Counted from the first letter of the stretch, positions 34,705 to 46,685 are shown. The stretch: DNA of 64,000 nucleotides from Cornus controversa (GCA_026545225.1 CM048853.1:51075755-51139754); one strand, 5' to 3'. Numbers and translations: made by a program. Notes: generated from the letters alone by a model not told the origin.

Positions 34705-35211
34705 AGCACATCAATTTTTTATGGATGAATTGGATCTGAAGAATCCATTTATTTAAATATATTCATTTCTTTTATAGTGTTTACTCTTACAAAACTGTAT
34801 GATAGAAGGATACTTGAGAAGTTAGAGTATGTATGGAGAGAGAGAGAGAGGAGAGAGGAAGAATTCCGTTGAAATAGGTTTTAGCAATTTTTTAATTTTA
34901 AGACGTGTGTTGTATTTTGATTGGGCCACATCACCTTGCAGAAGAAAGTTCCTTTTGATATGGCGTGAGGCAAGTATTTTTCTTAAAAATATTAATTTTG
35001 TAAAAAGACCCGACTACCGTGGTTATCACTGATATCTCTCTTGCAATCGCCTCACCACCATCAAACCGATGCCACCCAAAACCACTTCCATAAGGCGACA
35101 AATATCTTCATTTTGATGCCATTCTCCATTAGTTTCATAAAGAAAGTGTTAAATGACCCCTGCAATAAGTATATTTGTGAAAAAAATGTCGTATTTTCAT
35201 TTGGTACGTTA
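34470..35211. other. Intergenic with microsatellites, no gene seen
   Basis: Alternating (AC)n and (AT)n tracts at about 34545-34710, with one internal stretch of about 45 bp (ACACGAGCACATCATATATA) repeated. No gene was recognised in the rest. Confidence 0.5.
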
Positions 35212-35783
35212 TGTAATACCTCCCTCCACCTGATGATATGATATTATTTGCTTTGGGCCTAAGCCCGCATAATTTTGCTCTTGGGTTTTACCCCAAAAAG
35301 CCTCATACCATTTGGAGAGAACACACTACATATAAGTACATCCCCTTTTCCACACCCAGGCGATGTAGGATTGAGCATTCTGTAACCTGCCAGTGTGGTA
35401 GCTCGCCCCAGTGTCTCTTCTTGCACCCGCCCACATCACACCTGCCTACAAGGGTCACTACAATCCATCCCCCTAGGACACCCGACGTCCTCGTCGACAC
35501 ACTTCCGGCTGGGTTTCGGCTCTGATACCAATTGTAATACCCCACTCCAGCTGATGGTATGATATTGTCCGCTTTGGGCCTAAGCCCGCACGATTTTGCT
35601 CTTGGATTTTACCCCAAAAAGTCTCATACCATTTGGAGAGAACACACTACATATAAGTACATCCCCTTCTCCACACCCAAGCGATGTGGGATTGAGCATC
35701 CTGTAGCCTACTAGTATGGTAGCTTGCCCCAGTGTCTCTTCTTGCACCCGCCTACATTACACCCGCCCACAAGGGTCACTACA
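35212..35783 (-). mobile_element. Very compact TRIM (251-bp LTRs, 70-bp interior)
   Basis: Two direct LTRs, 35212-35462 and 35533-35783, each 251 bp, read on the minus strand from TGTAGTGACCCTTG to ...TATTACA. The interior is only 70 bp and consists mainly of the primer site (complement of GGCTCTGATACCAAT, initiator-Met tRNA) and a purine tract. LTRs carry ATCCCACATCG-like text common to plant TRIMs. The flanks CGTTA and CTTTA are a near 5-bp duplication. Non-coding; looks structurally whole. Confidence 0.9.
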
Positions 35784-36695
35784 CTTTACTTTTAGAACTC
35801 ATATCCAAAAGAGTCCACGGGGAGGAGAAAAATGAATTTCTAGTTCTTATGCACATTTGGGCAGAGGTTAAATACGAAAAAAAAAAGAAACTAAAGAAAT
35901 CAATCTTTAGCTTTGGCCCCTCAAAGTTTTCCCTTGTGCGTGAAAGCTTGAAAAAGATTTGGGGTTTAATCACTGTGATGAAGATAGTGGTTGAAAACAG
36001 TTGGCATTAAATTGGAGCACATAAACAGTGGAAATGGGTATTGAATGGAGAATATCAGTCATTTCGATAGTGGCCGGCATCAGAGATACCAGAAATGAGT
36101 CTTCTCGCTGACGGCTATGAATGGAAAGTCGGCAACAATGGAGCTTAGGCTGAATGGTGCAGCAATAGAAGGTGGAGACGGTGGTGGAACTTCTGTCTTT
36201 GGCTGTTGCCGGTGACCGGCCTGATATGCTGGATCGACATTCTCTCGCCGTCACCGAAAGCTCTTTTTTGTCCTCTTTAGTTTAGCCACCTGATTGAATC
36301 AATTGATTTCTTTCAGTTTTAGCTTCACTTTAGTTAGGTTGTTAAACTAATGGAGTATGTTGTTCGCATGTCATCCCATTCAAATGGCAAAGATATTTGT
36401 ATGATTACCAGTTTTGTTTGACAATAGCAACACCATTAATACTACGTTTGATTTATCACCAAATGATGTCTTTGTCAAATTATCAATAACTTTTTGTCCC
36501 ACACTTGGAAATGGAATCGTCCATGACTTTATGTAGGTTAGGAAATGGGTTGGAGCCTTGCTCATTTTTAGAGAATAAAGACGTGAAGAGAGATGGTTGT
36601 GTTGGGAATGGTAAGGCATTAGCCGATTACAAAAATAATCATATTGGGGATGAACTACTTTTTTTTTGACACTCTCACTCACCAAAACTCTCTTA
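35784..36695. other. Intergenic upstream of the PPR fragment
   Basis: No gene could be assigned. The stretch at about 36000-36290 has a higher GC content and long open frames on the minus strand, but no recognised domain. It could be an untranslated region or a decayed repeat. Confidence 0.35.
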
Positions 36696-36785
36696 ATGAA
36701 ACTACTAACTAAGAAGTATACAAAATCAACACTTCTCAATCTGAAGCCTCTCAACATAAAGATCTCAAACTACATGAGAAATGGT
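36696..36785 (+). pseudogene. PPR protein fragment, 5' part
   Basis: An open frame starting MKLLTKKYTKSTLLNLKPL and ending ISNYMRNG, interrupted by a TRIM. The text continues on the far side of the TRIM (39829) as a typical pentatricopeptide repeat. PPR proteins are organelle RNA-binding proteins. The first residues could be a targeting presequence. Only this short 5' part is visible here. Confidence 0.6.
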
Positions 36786-37270
36786 TGTTGGGTTTGTGGC
36801 TCAAATTCAATTGCGGCATTTTTTATTTTTGTTTTGGAAGTTTGAAGACTGAAAACTTGGTGAAGAAGTTGTATACATTTATTTTAGAATTATGATTGAT
36901 TTGATAACTTCTTGCTAAATAAGGTGTGAGAATCCTTGTTCAAGAAGGAATTTGGTTTGAAAACTCTATAAATAAATGTAGGGTTAAAGAAGAAAGAGAC
37001 AGAGAGAGAAAATATGTAATTATGGGGAGAAGATGCCAAGAGATAGTGAAAGAGTGTGTGTGGTAGACATTTTTTCTGTGTGTTATACATTCTCTTCTCA
37101 ATATAGTGAAATATCTCTCTATGGACGTAACCCTAGAGTTGGATGAACCATGTAAAACATTGTGTTGTGCGTGGATGTGTTTGATTATTATCTCCCTATA
37201 TGCTTGTGTGATTGTGGATGTGATGATATGCTTCTGCTGTACAGAATGAAAGGGGAATTAATTCCCAACA
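36786..37270 (+). repeat. Tandem TRIM, LTR 1
   Basis: A 485-bp LTR, TGTTGGG...CCCAACA, followed directly by the initiator-Met-tRNA primer site. It contains GACTCTATAAATA-type promoter text near 36962. Confidence 0.88.
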
Positions 37271-37708
37271 ATTGGTATCAGAACTAATGGGTCAGAGCTT
37301 GTGGTTGGTCCTGAAGATTAGAGTCGAAGATTGGTGGTGTGTTAGAGCAGAAGGTTGATCGTGAAGGTATATGAAGATATAATCAAAGTTGATGATGACA
37401 TGACAATGTGATAGTGTGAAGCACGTGAGGAACAAGTCTTGGAACAAGTTGGAGGATGCTCGTTTTCAAGATGGAGCAAGATAATGGTACAAAGAAGGGA
37501 AGTTTGTTATTTTCGGTCCATAAAAGCAGTGGGGGTAGAGACGATGATGATGAGAATGATAATGATTATTGATTGGTGGGTTATCATGCATGAGCAATTG
37601 AACACCAATAGGGATGATGTGATGGAGTTCAGTTCAAGGTGGATGAATCTTCAGTCGAGGTGGAGTTATGGAGGAGTGCGCTGATGAAATTTGAGTCAAG
37701 GTGGAGAT

Positions 37709-38240
37709 TATTGGGTTTGTGGCTCAAATTCAGTTGCGACAATTTCCTTTTCCGTTTTGGAAGCCTGAAGACTAAAGACTTGGAGAGGAAGTTGTATACA
37801 TTTATTTTAGAGTTGTGGTTGATTTGGTAACTTCTTGTTTGACAAGGTATAAGAATCCTTGTTTAATAAGGAATTGGGTTTGAAGACTCTATAAATAGAG
37901 GTAGCGTTAAATGAAAAAGAGAGAGAGAGAGAGGAAATATGTAACGTGTTGGTGAGTGTTGTGAGGAGAGGATATAGTATATGTAATTCTGGGAGAAAGA
38001 TGCAAAGAGATAGTGAAAGAGTGTGTGTGGTAGGCATACTTTCTGCATATTGTATATTCTCTTCTCAATATAGTGAAATTTATCTCTCCATGGACGTAAC
38101 CCTAGAGTTGGACGAACCATGTAAAATATTGTGTTGTGCATGGATGTGTTTAATTATTATCTCCCTATATGCTTTCGTGATTGTGGATGTGATGATATGC
38201 TTCCGTTATGCCGAACAAAAAAGGGAATTAATTCCCAACA
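37709..38240 (+). repeat. Tandem TRIM, LTR 2 (shared middle LTR)
   Basis: A 532-bp LTR shared by both internal domains. CTCTATAAATAGAGGTAGCG near 37888 is a likely promoter. It is longer than LTR 1 by a stretch near 37950-37980. Confidence 0.88.
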
Positions 38241-38313
38241 ACTGGTATCAAAGCTAATGGGTCAGAGCCTGTGGTTGGTCCTGAAGATCAGAGTCGAAGA
38301 TTGGTGGTGTGTT

Positions 38314-38927
38314 TAGGGGTGCACACGGTAGTACGGTACGGTTCCTTACGGTTTTCAGTGGAACCGAAACCGGAATCGTTGAGTTCGGTTCAGTTCGGGT
38401 TCTTTGCCTTTCCGGTTCTAGTTCCTCAACGGTTCTTTGTCAATTTTTTATTTTATTTTAAACATTGGTAAGATACACACTCATACTTGTGCACCCTTAG
38501 TTATAACAATAGATTAGAAGTTATTAGTATTTATTTATATATCTTATATTATATAAATATATATAACATTAAAACTTAGAAGCTAAATGTATTTATCTAT
38601 ATATTATATATTTTATACTTTATATATAAATAGAACGCTAGAATTTAGAATGTAATAGTATTTATTTATATATTATCTATTTTATATTTTGTATATTATA
38701 TATTTATATAGAACACTAGAACTTAGAAGCTATTATTACTCATTTATATATATATATATTTTTTTAATGCAACCGGTTCCGGTTCCTTGACTTGGAATCG
38801 GAATTGAAACCGTAGTGAACAGTTCCTAAAATTTGGAATCGAAACCGAAACCGAAATCGTAGTGAACGGTTCGGTTCAGGTACGGTTCCTTACGATTTCG
38901 ATTTTACCAATTTTTTGTGCACCCCTA
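38314..38927. mobile_element. hAT MITE inside the tandem TRIM, 8-bp target duplication
   Basis: A 614-bp element with inverted ends TAGGGGTGCAC and GTGCACCCCTA. It is flanked by a perfect 8-bp duplication GGTGTGTT (38306-38313 and 38928-38935). Subterminal arrays of CGGTTC/GAACCG words occur at both ends. TRIM internal copy 1 has the uninterrupted site near 37340. Non-coding. Confidence 0.93.
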
Positions 38928-39300
38928 GGTGTGTTAGAGCAGATGGTTGATCGTGAAGATATATGAAGATATCATCAAAGCTGATGATGACACGAGAATG
39001 TGATAGTGTGAAGCTCATGAGGAACAAGTCTTGGGACAAGTCGGAGGATGCTCGTTTTAAAGATGGAGCAAGATAATGATACAAAGAAGGGAAGTTTGCT
39101 GTTTTTGGCCCAGAAAAGTAGTGGGGTTAGAGATAATGATGATGAGAATGATGATGATTATTGATTGGTAGGTTGTCATGCATGAGCAATTGAACACCAA
39201 TGGGGATAATGTGATGGAGTTCGGTTCAAGGTGGATAAATCTTCAGTCGAGGTGGAATTATGGAGGAGTGGGCTGATGAAATTTGAGCCAAGGTGGAGAT

Positions 39301-39828
39301 TATTGGGTTTGTGGCTCAAATTCAGTTGCGGCAATTTCCTTTTCCGTTTTGGAAGCCTGAAGACTGAAGACTTGGGGATGAAGTTGTATACATCTATTTT
39401 AGAGTTGTGGTTGATTTGGTAACTTCTTGTTAAACAAGGTATGAGAATCCTTTTTAAAGAAGGAATTGAGTTTGAAGACTCTATAAATAGAGGTAGCGTT
39501 AAAGGGAAAAGAGAGAGAAAGGGAAAAGATGTAAGAGGTTGGTGAGTGTTGTGAGGATATGAGATGGTATATGTAATTCTTGGAGAAAGATGCCAAGAGA
39601 TAGTGAAAGAGTGTGTGTGGTAGGCATACTTTTCGCATGTTGTATATTCTCTTCTCAATATAGTGAAATCCTATTTCCATGGACGTAACCCTAGAGTTGG
39701 GTGAACCGTGTAAAATATTGTGTTGTGCGTGGATGTGTTTAATTATTATCTCCCTATATGTTTGTGTGATTGTGGATATGATGATATGTTTCCGTTGTGC
39801 CGAACGAAAGGGGAATTAATTCCCAACA
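39301..39828 (+). repeat. Tandem TRIM, LTR 3
   Basis: A 528-bp LTR ending AATTCCCAACA, followed by the second copy of the ATGGT target duplication. Confidence 0.88.
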
Positions 39829-39934
39829 ATGGTTTCATTGAAGAAGCCCAAAAGCTGTTCGAAGAAATGCCTTAAAAAAACAGTCACCTGGAATGCAATG
39901 ATTCGTGATTTATTTCAAAATGAGTGTTTTGAAT
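39829..39934 (+). pseudogene. PPR protein fragment, 3' part
   Basis: Right after the TRIM the plus strand encodes FIEEAQKLFEEMP, then in another frame KKTVTWNAMIRDLFQNECF, the two halves of a standard pentatricopeptide repeat. A frame change between them and the lack of further PPR text downstream show a dead fragment. Confidence 0.65.
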
Positions 39935-40019
39935 TTACTTTTTTGATCAAATGTCCAATCGTGTGTATTATGTATGTGTCAATAGGCATACCAATTTTCA
40001 TACATGATAACATAAATAA

Positions 40020-40050
<31 letters not shown>

Positions 40051-40460
40051 AAGAGAGAGAGAATGAGAAAGTATAATTATAAGTAAATGGGTACTTAGGT
40101 AATTTACTACCTTGTGGAAAGGATTAAAGGGTATTTGCGTCTTCTGTATGGTGTCAGATGGGGTCAGACCTGCCTATACACGTTTTGGAGTCTCTCTAAT
40201 TGATGGAGCAAAACATTTGATTTTAAGCTATCACTAAAGCAAATTTTCTCTTCGTATGAAATAAGTCCAAAGCTCACGGGGTGTGAGTGATATTTAGCCC
40301 CCAAAAAATACAAAATAGAGAGGGTAAAGAGATTGGGGCATTTTAATTTTTTCACAATAAGAAATATTTTGATATTTTTTGTACTAAAATATTTTAAAAT
40401 ATAAAGATAAATTTACATGTCATAATGTTTATTCGCACCAAATACAAACTAAAAAAAAAG
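39935..40460. other. Intergenic, no gene seen
   Basis: AT-rich, with a (TA)n tract at about 40023-40050 and a purine-rich tail. No gene recognised. Confidence 0.45.
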
Positions 40461-41215
40461 AGGTAATAAACGTTGTAAGGCCCACCTTGATCAATCATTG
40501 AAGAAACTGAAATTAGGCCCACAGTCCACAACATAAACGGTCACACTGATCGTTGGAGTCAGCTAGTTCGGTGATAAAGTCTATAATAATGTACACTGTA
40601 ACACATTAAATAAAAGGTTAATTGACTTCTTGTATTGGATAGACAACCAACCCCTTTCACCTGTGAAGTACATATACTTTTACAAGAGTAACATATCCGT
40701 ATTGGATATCTATTGAATAATCTTTTTTAAATAATTGCGAATACGTGTTTGATACTTCTTAAACGCATCAATAATTTTAAAATATATTTTTTATTTCTAA
40801 AATGTATCTGATACTTCTTAGATACTTCGACTATTTATCAGATATTTCAGAACACATTTCTAACAAGTTTTAAACATTAAAATATAATTTTTTCAACAAT
40901 AATATCATAATATAATTATTAAGAAAAGTTTAAATTTATTTTTCAAAAGAGTGTTGAGATATATATCATAATTTAGTACAAAATTTATCCATGCAAATTA
41001 TATAATATGATTCTTAATTCTTATTTTTTTTGTTAATCATAAAATTTTATAAAGAAATATTAATAACTTTATTTTTTGTATATGTAAAAATATAATTTGT
41101 TAATTTTATATTACCGTACTTGTATTTTTTTTTAAAAAAAAAAATTATCGTATCGCCGTACACATATCGTATTGTACCCATGTCCTGTATGTATCTATAT
41201 CCATCCTTCCTAACC
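40460..41215. repeat. Duplicated segment, copy 2 (lacks the nested elements)
   Basis: Direct relative of 26385-26519 plus 33058-33540. At the point where copy 1 has the MULE-type element, this copy reads ACATTAAATAAAAGG without interruption. Its right part (40660-41215) reads like a further element with GATACTTCTTAGATACTT words and ends near GTATCTATATCCATCC. Confidence 0.8.
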
Positions 41216-42700
41216 TTAGACTAAGTTTTACTATTCCCTCACACAAATAATTCCATTTGATGGTTGGTTTTGTGCACACATATTAGGAGCATGGTATTAG
41301 CTCTTGAAAATAAATTTAAGAAGTAAAGTGTCTACGAATTTTTTGTTTTTGTAGTCTTCACATCCCTCTCTTTGGAGCTATATATACCATACAATGTACA
41401 TTTCTCAATGGAAATTTTAATCTTGAACAAACTATACATTAAAGAGATGTCTCATTAAAACTAAGTTCTCTTGAATGCAAACAATTGTATATGTATGGGT
41501 AATTACAAAAAGCCCAATTTAATGGGTTTAGGCCTAAGATCAAGTGAAACATGACAGGCCGAATGGTTACAAAAGGGATCCAGAGTTTAATGTATTGATG
41601 GACTAGGCTTTCACTTTTACTTACTAATTTTGAAGTCCAAACTCATGAACATCATACCATTTGATTAGTTACTTGGATGCCTTGTTAAATATTTTTGTTG
41701 TTAAATCTGTTAATATTTATAAGAAATCCTTAATAATGTTTTTTTTATTATTAGGTAAATAAATTCACACTCACACCGACAAATGCCCACAGTAGAACTT
41801 GAACCTGTCACGTTCACTTTGAGAAAATGAGAGATTACACTGGCTGGACTAATGTTTATGAAGGAAGGCTCACCGGCCCATGTTTTATCTGGTCTGGGCC
41901 TCGCATTACCTTAGATTTACGTGCAGAAAATGCTAGGAAACAGTACTAGGACTTTAGGCATTTCTTTTTACTTGTTAATTTTGAAGTCCAAAATCATGAA
42001 CATGTTCCCAGGAAACAGTACCATTTGATTGATTACCTGGACCCATTGTTAAATATTTTTGTTGAAAAATCTTTAATAAATGAAAGAAGTGTATTTGAAA
42101 TTAAATTTAAATGATCATCTGCAGGCGATTGTGTGTATTTGAAATTTGCAAACTATTCAAGAATTCAAAGTGACTTTTTTTTGGGTGGTGGAGAAGACGG
42201 ATGGATTAAAATTTGGTGAGATGCCTATATTTGACTATTCGATTTAAATTATTTGAAATTGTTAGTTACTTTTCACCTACAAAATTATACCTTTTTTTTT
42301 TCACAATGATTAATATTTACACAGTGGTCAAAGCATAACATATGTATTAATATTAATAAACTTTCTTACATATAAATGTTTGCAATTCTTTTTCTATATA
42401 TATTTTTTCACTAATTATAATTATTAATCATATAATAGGTTATTTCAAAAAAAAATTTATTAAGTACTAGTATTTTTATAACCAAGTTGTTTCCCAAATA
42501 AATGTTTTTTTGTAATCAAGTTATTAAAATATTATTTGTTAGAGGATTAACAGTTTGTATTAGCTTAAACCTTGTTAGCTTGCCTTTCTCTTGCTTTTCA
42601 GAATACTCCTCGACAAAGATTTCTGTAATTGTTATTTGGTTTGATAATCTTTTACCATATTTCCTTTTAGCGCCAATGCGTAGCACTTCCTAGCAGTCAC
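41216..42700. other. Intergenic with a short duplication, no gene seen
   Basis: About 100 bp at 41625-41720 recurs, diverged, at 41965-42080 (shared TTAATTTTGAAGTCCAAA-type text and ACCATTTGATT). No gene recognised. Confidence 0.45.
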
Positions 42701-44730
42701 TTGGTCTCCCAAGATATTGATCGTATCTCTTCTATTCGGCGCCACACATCTCATTAGCTGGTGAAGCGTTGATGGAATTCCCTGCATATGGTGTATCTAA
42801 CCTCTTCCCATTATCATATTGTAGGAAGACTTAAAATCAACAACAAAGGATTCTGTCAAGGTTCTGGTCGTTGCTGTTACCAGTTCTGCTACCCCAGTTA
42901 GGATGACCTACCTTCCGTCGAACCCTATCAGTGGTTCAGTCGTTGGCTTAACATGCTCTACCCCCATGCCTATCTATTAGAAAGCCCATAAGGTTAGAAT
43001 GTTTACACTACTTTCGGCATTAACCAAAACCTTCTTTAATTCGCAATTGGATATGACGAGACTAATCACAAGCATATCTTCATGGGGTGTTTGGATCTTG
43101 CTTATGTCTTCATCTGTGAAGACGATCGACACTTTAACTGAACGATTATGCACTGAGTGAACCTCCCTAATCATTTGCATCTTCTGGGCATTTTTTAGGT
43201 GTAATCGCCTTTTTGATTTGCTTTTTGATCTGATGTCGGTCGACCATGAATAGTGTTAATCCCAAACTGGAGCAGGGTTCTGCTGTCTATTCGGCTTCTG
43301 CTGAGGTTGATTGGATAGTTTGGCTTGCTCTTTACGAATGATATATTCCAATAGGCTACTTTTGGCGATCAGAGTTTTCACTTGTTGCCTTAAACTTTTG
43401 TATTCATTAGTAGTGTGACCAAAGTCACTATGGAGTGAGCAATGCTTGTTTTTGTCTCTTTGCTCTAATGGCTGCCTAATGGCCGGAGGTAGACTAAAAA
43501 TCCCTTTGCTCTTATTCTCATAATAGAGTCTTGCCAGGGAAACTTTTAATGGAGTTATCTTCCCTTCGTCCCTTTGTTTTTACTGGTTCTTGCACAGATG
43601 ATGGAGGAACTCGAGGCGGTTTAGCCTTAGCGATCTGGCTTTTTGTTTGCTATCCTACAGTGATTAAAGTTGATCACTGTTTCTTGGCAGCTTCATCCTC
43701 TTCTATTCTCAAGTACTTATGAGTCTGGAAGTTTCGATCACCCATATTTCTTGAAGCATTTTTCACCAAAGATCTGTGGAAACACTCCTCAGGAAGTATC
43801 GCTATTTTGAAAGCTTCTACCATCGCAGTTTGATCTCATTGGTCTATCATTGACATCTCCAAATTAAAGTGAGTCAAGAAAGATTTCAAGGTTTCTCCTT
43901 TAACCTATCTTATGGTGAACAACGAGAAGATAGTTCTGTTTCGTTCTTGATTCCCATCGTATTGGGCGACAAATAGTTCGCAAAGCCTTGCGAAGTTCAA
44001 GATGGAGAAGGCAGTTGTTGTTTAAACCATAATAACGCTGGTCCCAATTGGCTGGATGGAAATATTTTGTACATGAGTGCGTCATTCTCTACATCTAAAG
44101 TCATTTTATGCTGGTACTGGTGATGTGTTCTACAGGATCTATTCTTTTGTCGAAGGGAACGAACGTAGGTAGGGTAAACCTTCTCGATCTTTCGGTTCTA
44201 ACTATATTTTATGTGAAAGGAGACTCGATCAGTCTGCTGGTTACGAATGCTCGGTCGACTGGATAGCAAGATATATTACCTTTTAATTCATCGATCTCAT
44301 GCTACATCTGGGCTCTCCATTTCGAGTAAAATTGCGTACGATTGATTTGATTGTCATTGACCCGGTTAAACTGTAGATCACTGCCTACGGGTTAGTTGTG
44401 ATGAGACACACTCAATGAATGGTTACTCAAACTGGCTCCTTCGTTTCGTTGTTGTCCAGGGTCTCTCGCGTTTTCAGTATGTTTCACCCTTGCTTAAAGG
44501 TAGGCGATCTATTGGAGCAGAGTCTTGTTCTGCTAAATTAGTTGTTGAACGTTCAGCTGTGCTGGCGGCATCTGGATGTTCGGATGTATCGGCAATGCCT
44601 CCCTTTAATTCCTAAGGGGTCTCCCTAAATCCGCCACGTCGTAAGCGTTTTTTTGTGTATCTATCATTATAATGGTTGTTCAAGCTTTGAAGGAAAAATG
44701 ATAAAACGTTTCTCATACACGGTGCCAAAA
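42700..44730 (-). mobile_element. Ty3/Gypsy gag-protease fossil (Tat-like)
   Basis: Minus-strand remnants of gag (about 43200-44600) and of the aspartic protease (about 42975-43200, with TPHEDMLVISLVI and an SSVNIL active-site-like end). The text at the LTR junction, complement of GGTGCCAAAA at 44721-44730, fits a TGGCACC-type primer site, as in Tat-lineage Gypsy elements. No reverse transcriptase or integrase follows, so most of pol is lost. It is broken in many places. Confidence 0.7.
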
Positions 44731-45140
44731 TGTCATTACAAAAAATTGCTTGGCTAATTACAACCAATTAATCTATTGCACACACCCAAAAATTAAAGAG
44801 TATTCTATAATTTTTCAAAAAAAGAGGGACCCTTTCTCATTATTATTTTCCTCTATTTATATAAATTTTGAAACTTGAATCCTTTTAGGACTCAAGTTTC
44901 TTTATTTATAGCTTTGTTTCCTCTCAAACATATGAATTCCTAATAGAACTTTGATTGATGGATGGGCTGGGCCATTTAGCCTCCTTTAAAATTAAGACAT
45001 GGCCCATTCTTTCCTTTTAACTATCCCTTGGGGCCTGTTTGCTTATCCTCTGAACTTGAGCTTAATTTTTTCTTGGGTTCAGCCCGTTTGTACTTTAGTA
45101 GGCCCATGCGGCCCATTGCGAACAATTGGGGAATTTTTTC
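44731..45140 (-). repeat. LTR sequence of the Gypsy fossil
   Basis: Lies next to the primer site and opens TGTCATTAC on the plus strand. A related fragment occurs at 61199-61342 (shared GGCTAATTACAACCAATTA and TTTTGAAACTTGAATC). The far edge is not defined. Confidence 0.5.
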
Positions 45141-45264
45141 TTGCAGTTTATATGCATACATGTGTGTTTATATATATGTATGTATATATCTCCCAGTTCC
45201 ATCTTAAAATTTGTTTGAAAATTATTGTATCCATAAATTACCCGTTCTTAAAACACCCCAAACA

Positions 45265-46192
45265 GATTTCGTTCAAATAAGTGTAGTTAAATTTTTTTTT
45301 AAAATGTTGAAACTGAAGTGTTTATCTCTCTATATTCTTTGTTTGTTTGTCTCTCTATTCTATGTTATTCTTAGATACATATATACACACACTCCCATAT
45401 ATATACATATATACACACTTCTCTCCCTCTACATCTGTCCAGGGTGAGAGTTGAAAACTGTGAGATTATATATATATATACGTGTGTGTATAGACTGTCA
45501 ATTGAACAGTGCATCACAAATCAAAGTCACGGTGTTTCAGTACTTTTATCCAGCCCTTGTAACTTCCCTTTCTCATACTTTATCCTATATTTTCAAAAAC
45601 CCAACTGTACTCAAAATCAAATAGCAAATAATCACATTTTATCCCCAAATAGATGTGTTTGTTTGTTATAACAATTTTTTCTCTCCACCACCTATGAAGT
45701 TCTTCAATACCTCGCGAAAAATACCAATCTCAGCTAATATCACTTTTAGTTACTCTCTCTCTCCTCACAGTACAATATTCACACAATGGAAGATGTGTCG
45801 GAGTCTCACAATACCGGTGACTTTATCGAAAACTACAAGTACCGCTATCAATGTAATATTTACAATTAATTGTTTCAAAGATAAATAGGAAGTTCTCCAT
45901 TCTTCTTAAATGTAAACTCTAGAGAGAGAATAGTGAGAGAATCAAAGATCCATTTGCAAAAAAAAAAAAAAAAAAATCATTTTGGTGGGCGCCAGACACA
46001 TCATTCATGACTTATATCATGAATCTTGTTTTGAGACCTTTAGCATTTTTTGACAAGTTGCTAAGAGCAGTGATAGGTGTCTCGAATATATTTTGAAATA
46101 CGACGACACTATTTTTACTGTGTCACTTCATTTTTTCTAAACCAAGTTTCTCTTACCCAACTTTACCGTTTTCCTACTGTTTCTGTATCTAC
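45265..46192. repeat. Repeat X, copy 1
   Basis: An unidentified repeat, also present at 51300-51937 and, shortened, at 60040-60480. It has promoter-like features: CT-rich tracts, ACACAC, then a short frame MEDVSESHNTGDFIENYKYR at about 45786. In copy 2 that frame has changed at several residues and length stays short, so it is probably not a maintained gene. It ends where a Copia LTR is inserted. Confidence 0.6.
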
Positions 46193-46685
46193 TGTTGGAT
46201 CATTAATCCAATGTTGGGCATATATGTGAATAATTATGTGTTACAGACTTTCAAATAAGTTTAAGCCTAAATAAAAGTGATCTATTAAGTTTTTGGTAAT
46301 TTGGGCTTTAATGTATCGGATAGTGTGTGGGCCTTTAATGTGTAGAGACTAAAGGGTAATTTCTATTTTTACGATGGACTGAAATAGAAATACCAAAAGA
46401 TAACAGAGTAGTTATATATGTGGTGGTTATGTTCCCCAAAACACACGTAGGGTTTTATTCTTTCTGACATCCATCATCAGAGAGAGAAAATGCGGAGAGA
46501 AAACTAAAAGGCTCTTTAAGGGAAACGTGATGATCTGGAAGGCCAACCGCACGGCTCTAGAGAGCAATTGGTGGATATAGATTCAGGTACGCTTTTGCTT
46601 TTTTGTTGATTCATTCTTGGTGATCTGACATGAACGATTCTGTGATTTTAGGTGATGGTTTTCACCAAATAATTTGTATCTAACA
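46193..46685 (+). repeat. Copia LTR (complete)
   Basis: A 493-bp LTR from TGTTGGATCATT to ATCTAACA, followed by AGTGGTATCAGAG, the initiator-Met-tRNA primer site. It was inserted into repeat X after TCTAC. The shortened X copy at 60040-60480 keeps the uninserted site. Confidence 0.85.

Larger units (their letters stand above)
36786..39828 (+). mobile_element. Tandem TRIM: three LTRs and two internal domains
   Basis: Three direct LTRs (36786-37270, 37709-38240, 39301-39828) separate two copies of the same non-coding internal region of 438 bp. The second internal copy is enlarged by a 614-bp hAT MITE. LTRs run from TGTTGGGTTTGTGG (TATTGGG in copies 2 and 3) to AATTCCCAACA. The primer site ATTGGTATCAGA follows copy 1. 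The whole unit is flanked by a perfect 5-bp duplication ATGGT (36781-36785 and 39829-39833). LTRs differ by many substitutions, so it is considerably older than the Copia at 26785. Fossil, non-coding. Confidence 0.9.

Noticed and set aside
34478-34756. Frame with THTHTHTH and IYIYIH runs
   Set aside because: Translation of AC and AT microsatellites.
35212-35783. Cassandra-type TRIM with a 5S rRNA domain
   Set aside because: Only weak resemblance around ATCCCACATCG; no convincing 5S promoter boxes could be seen by eye.
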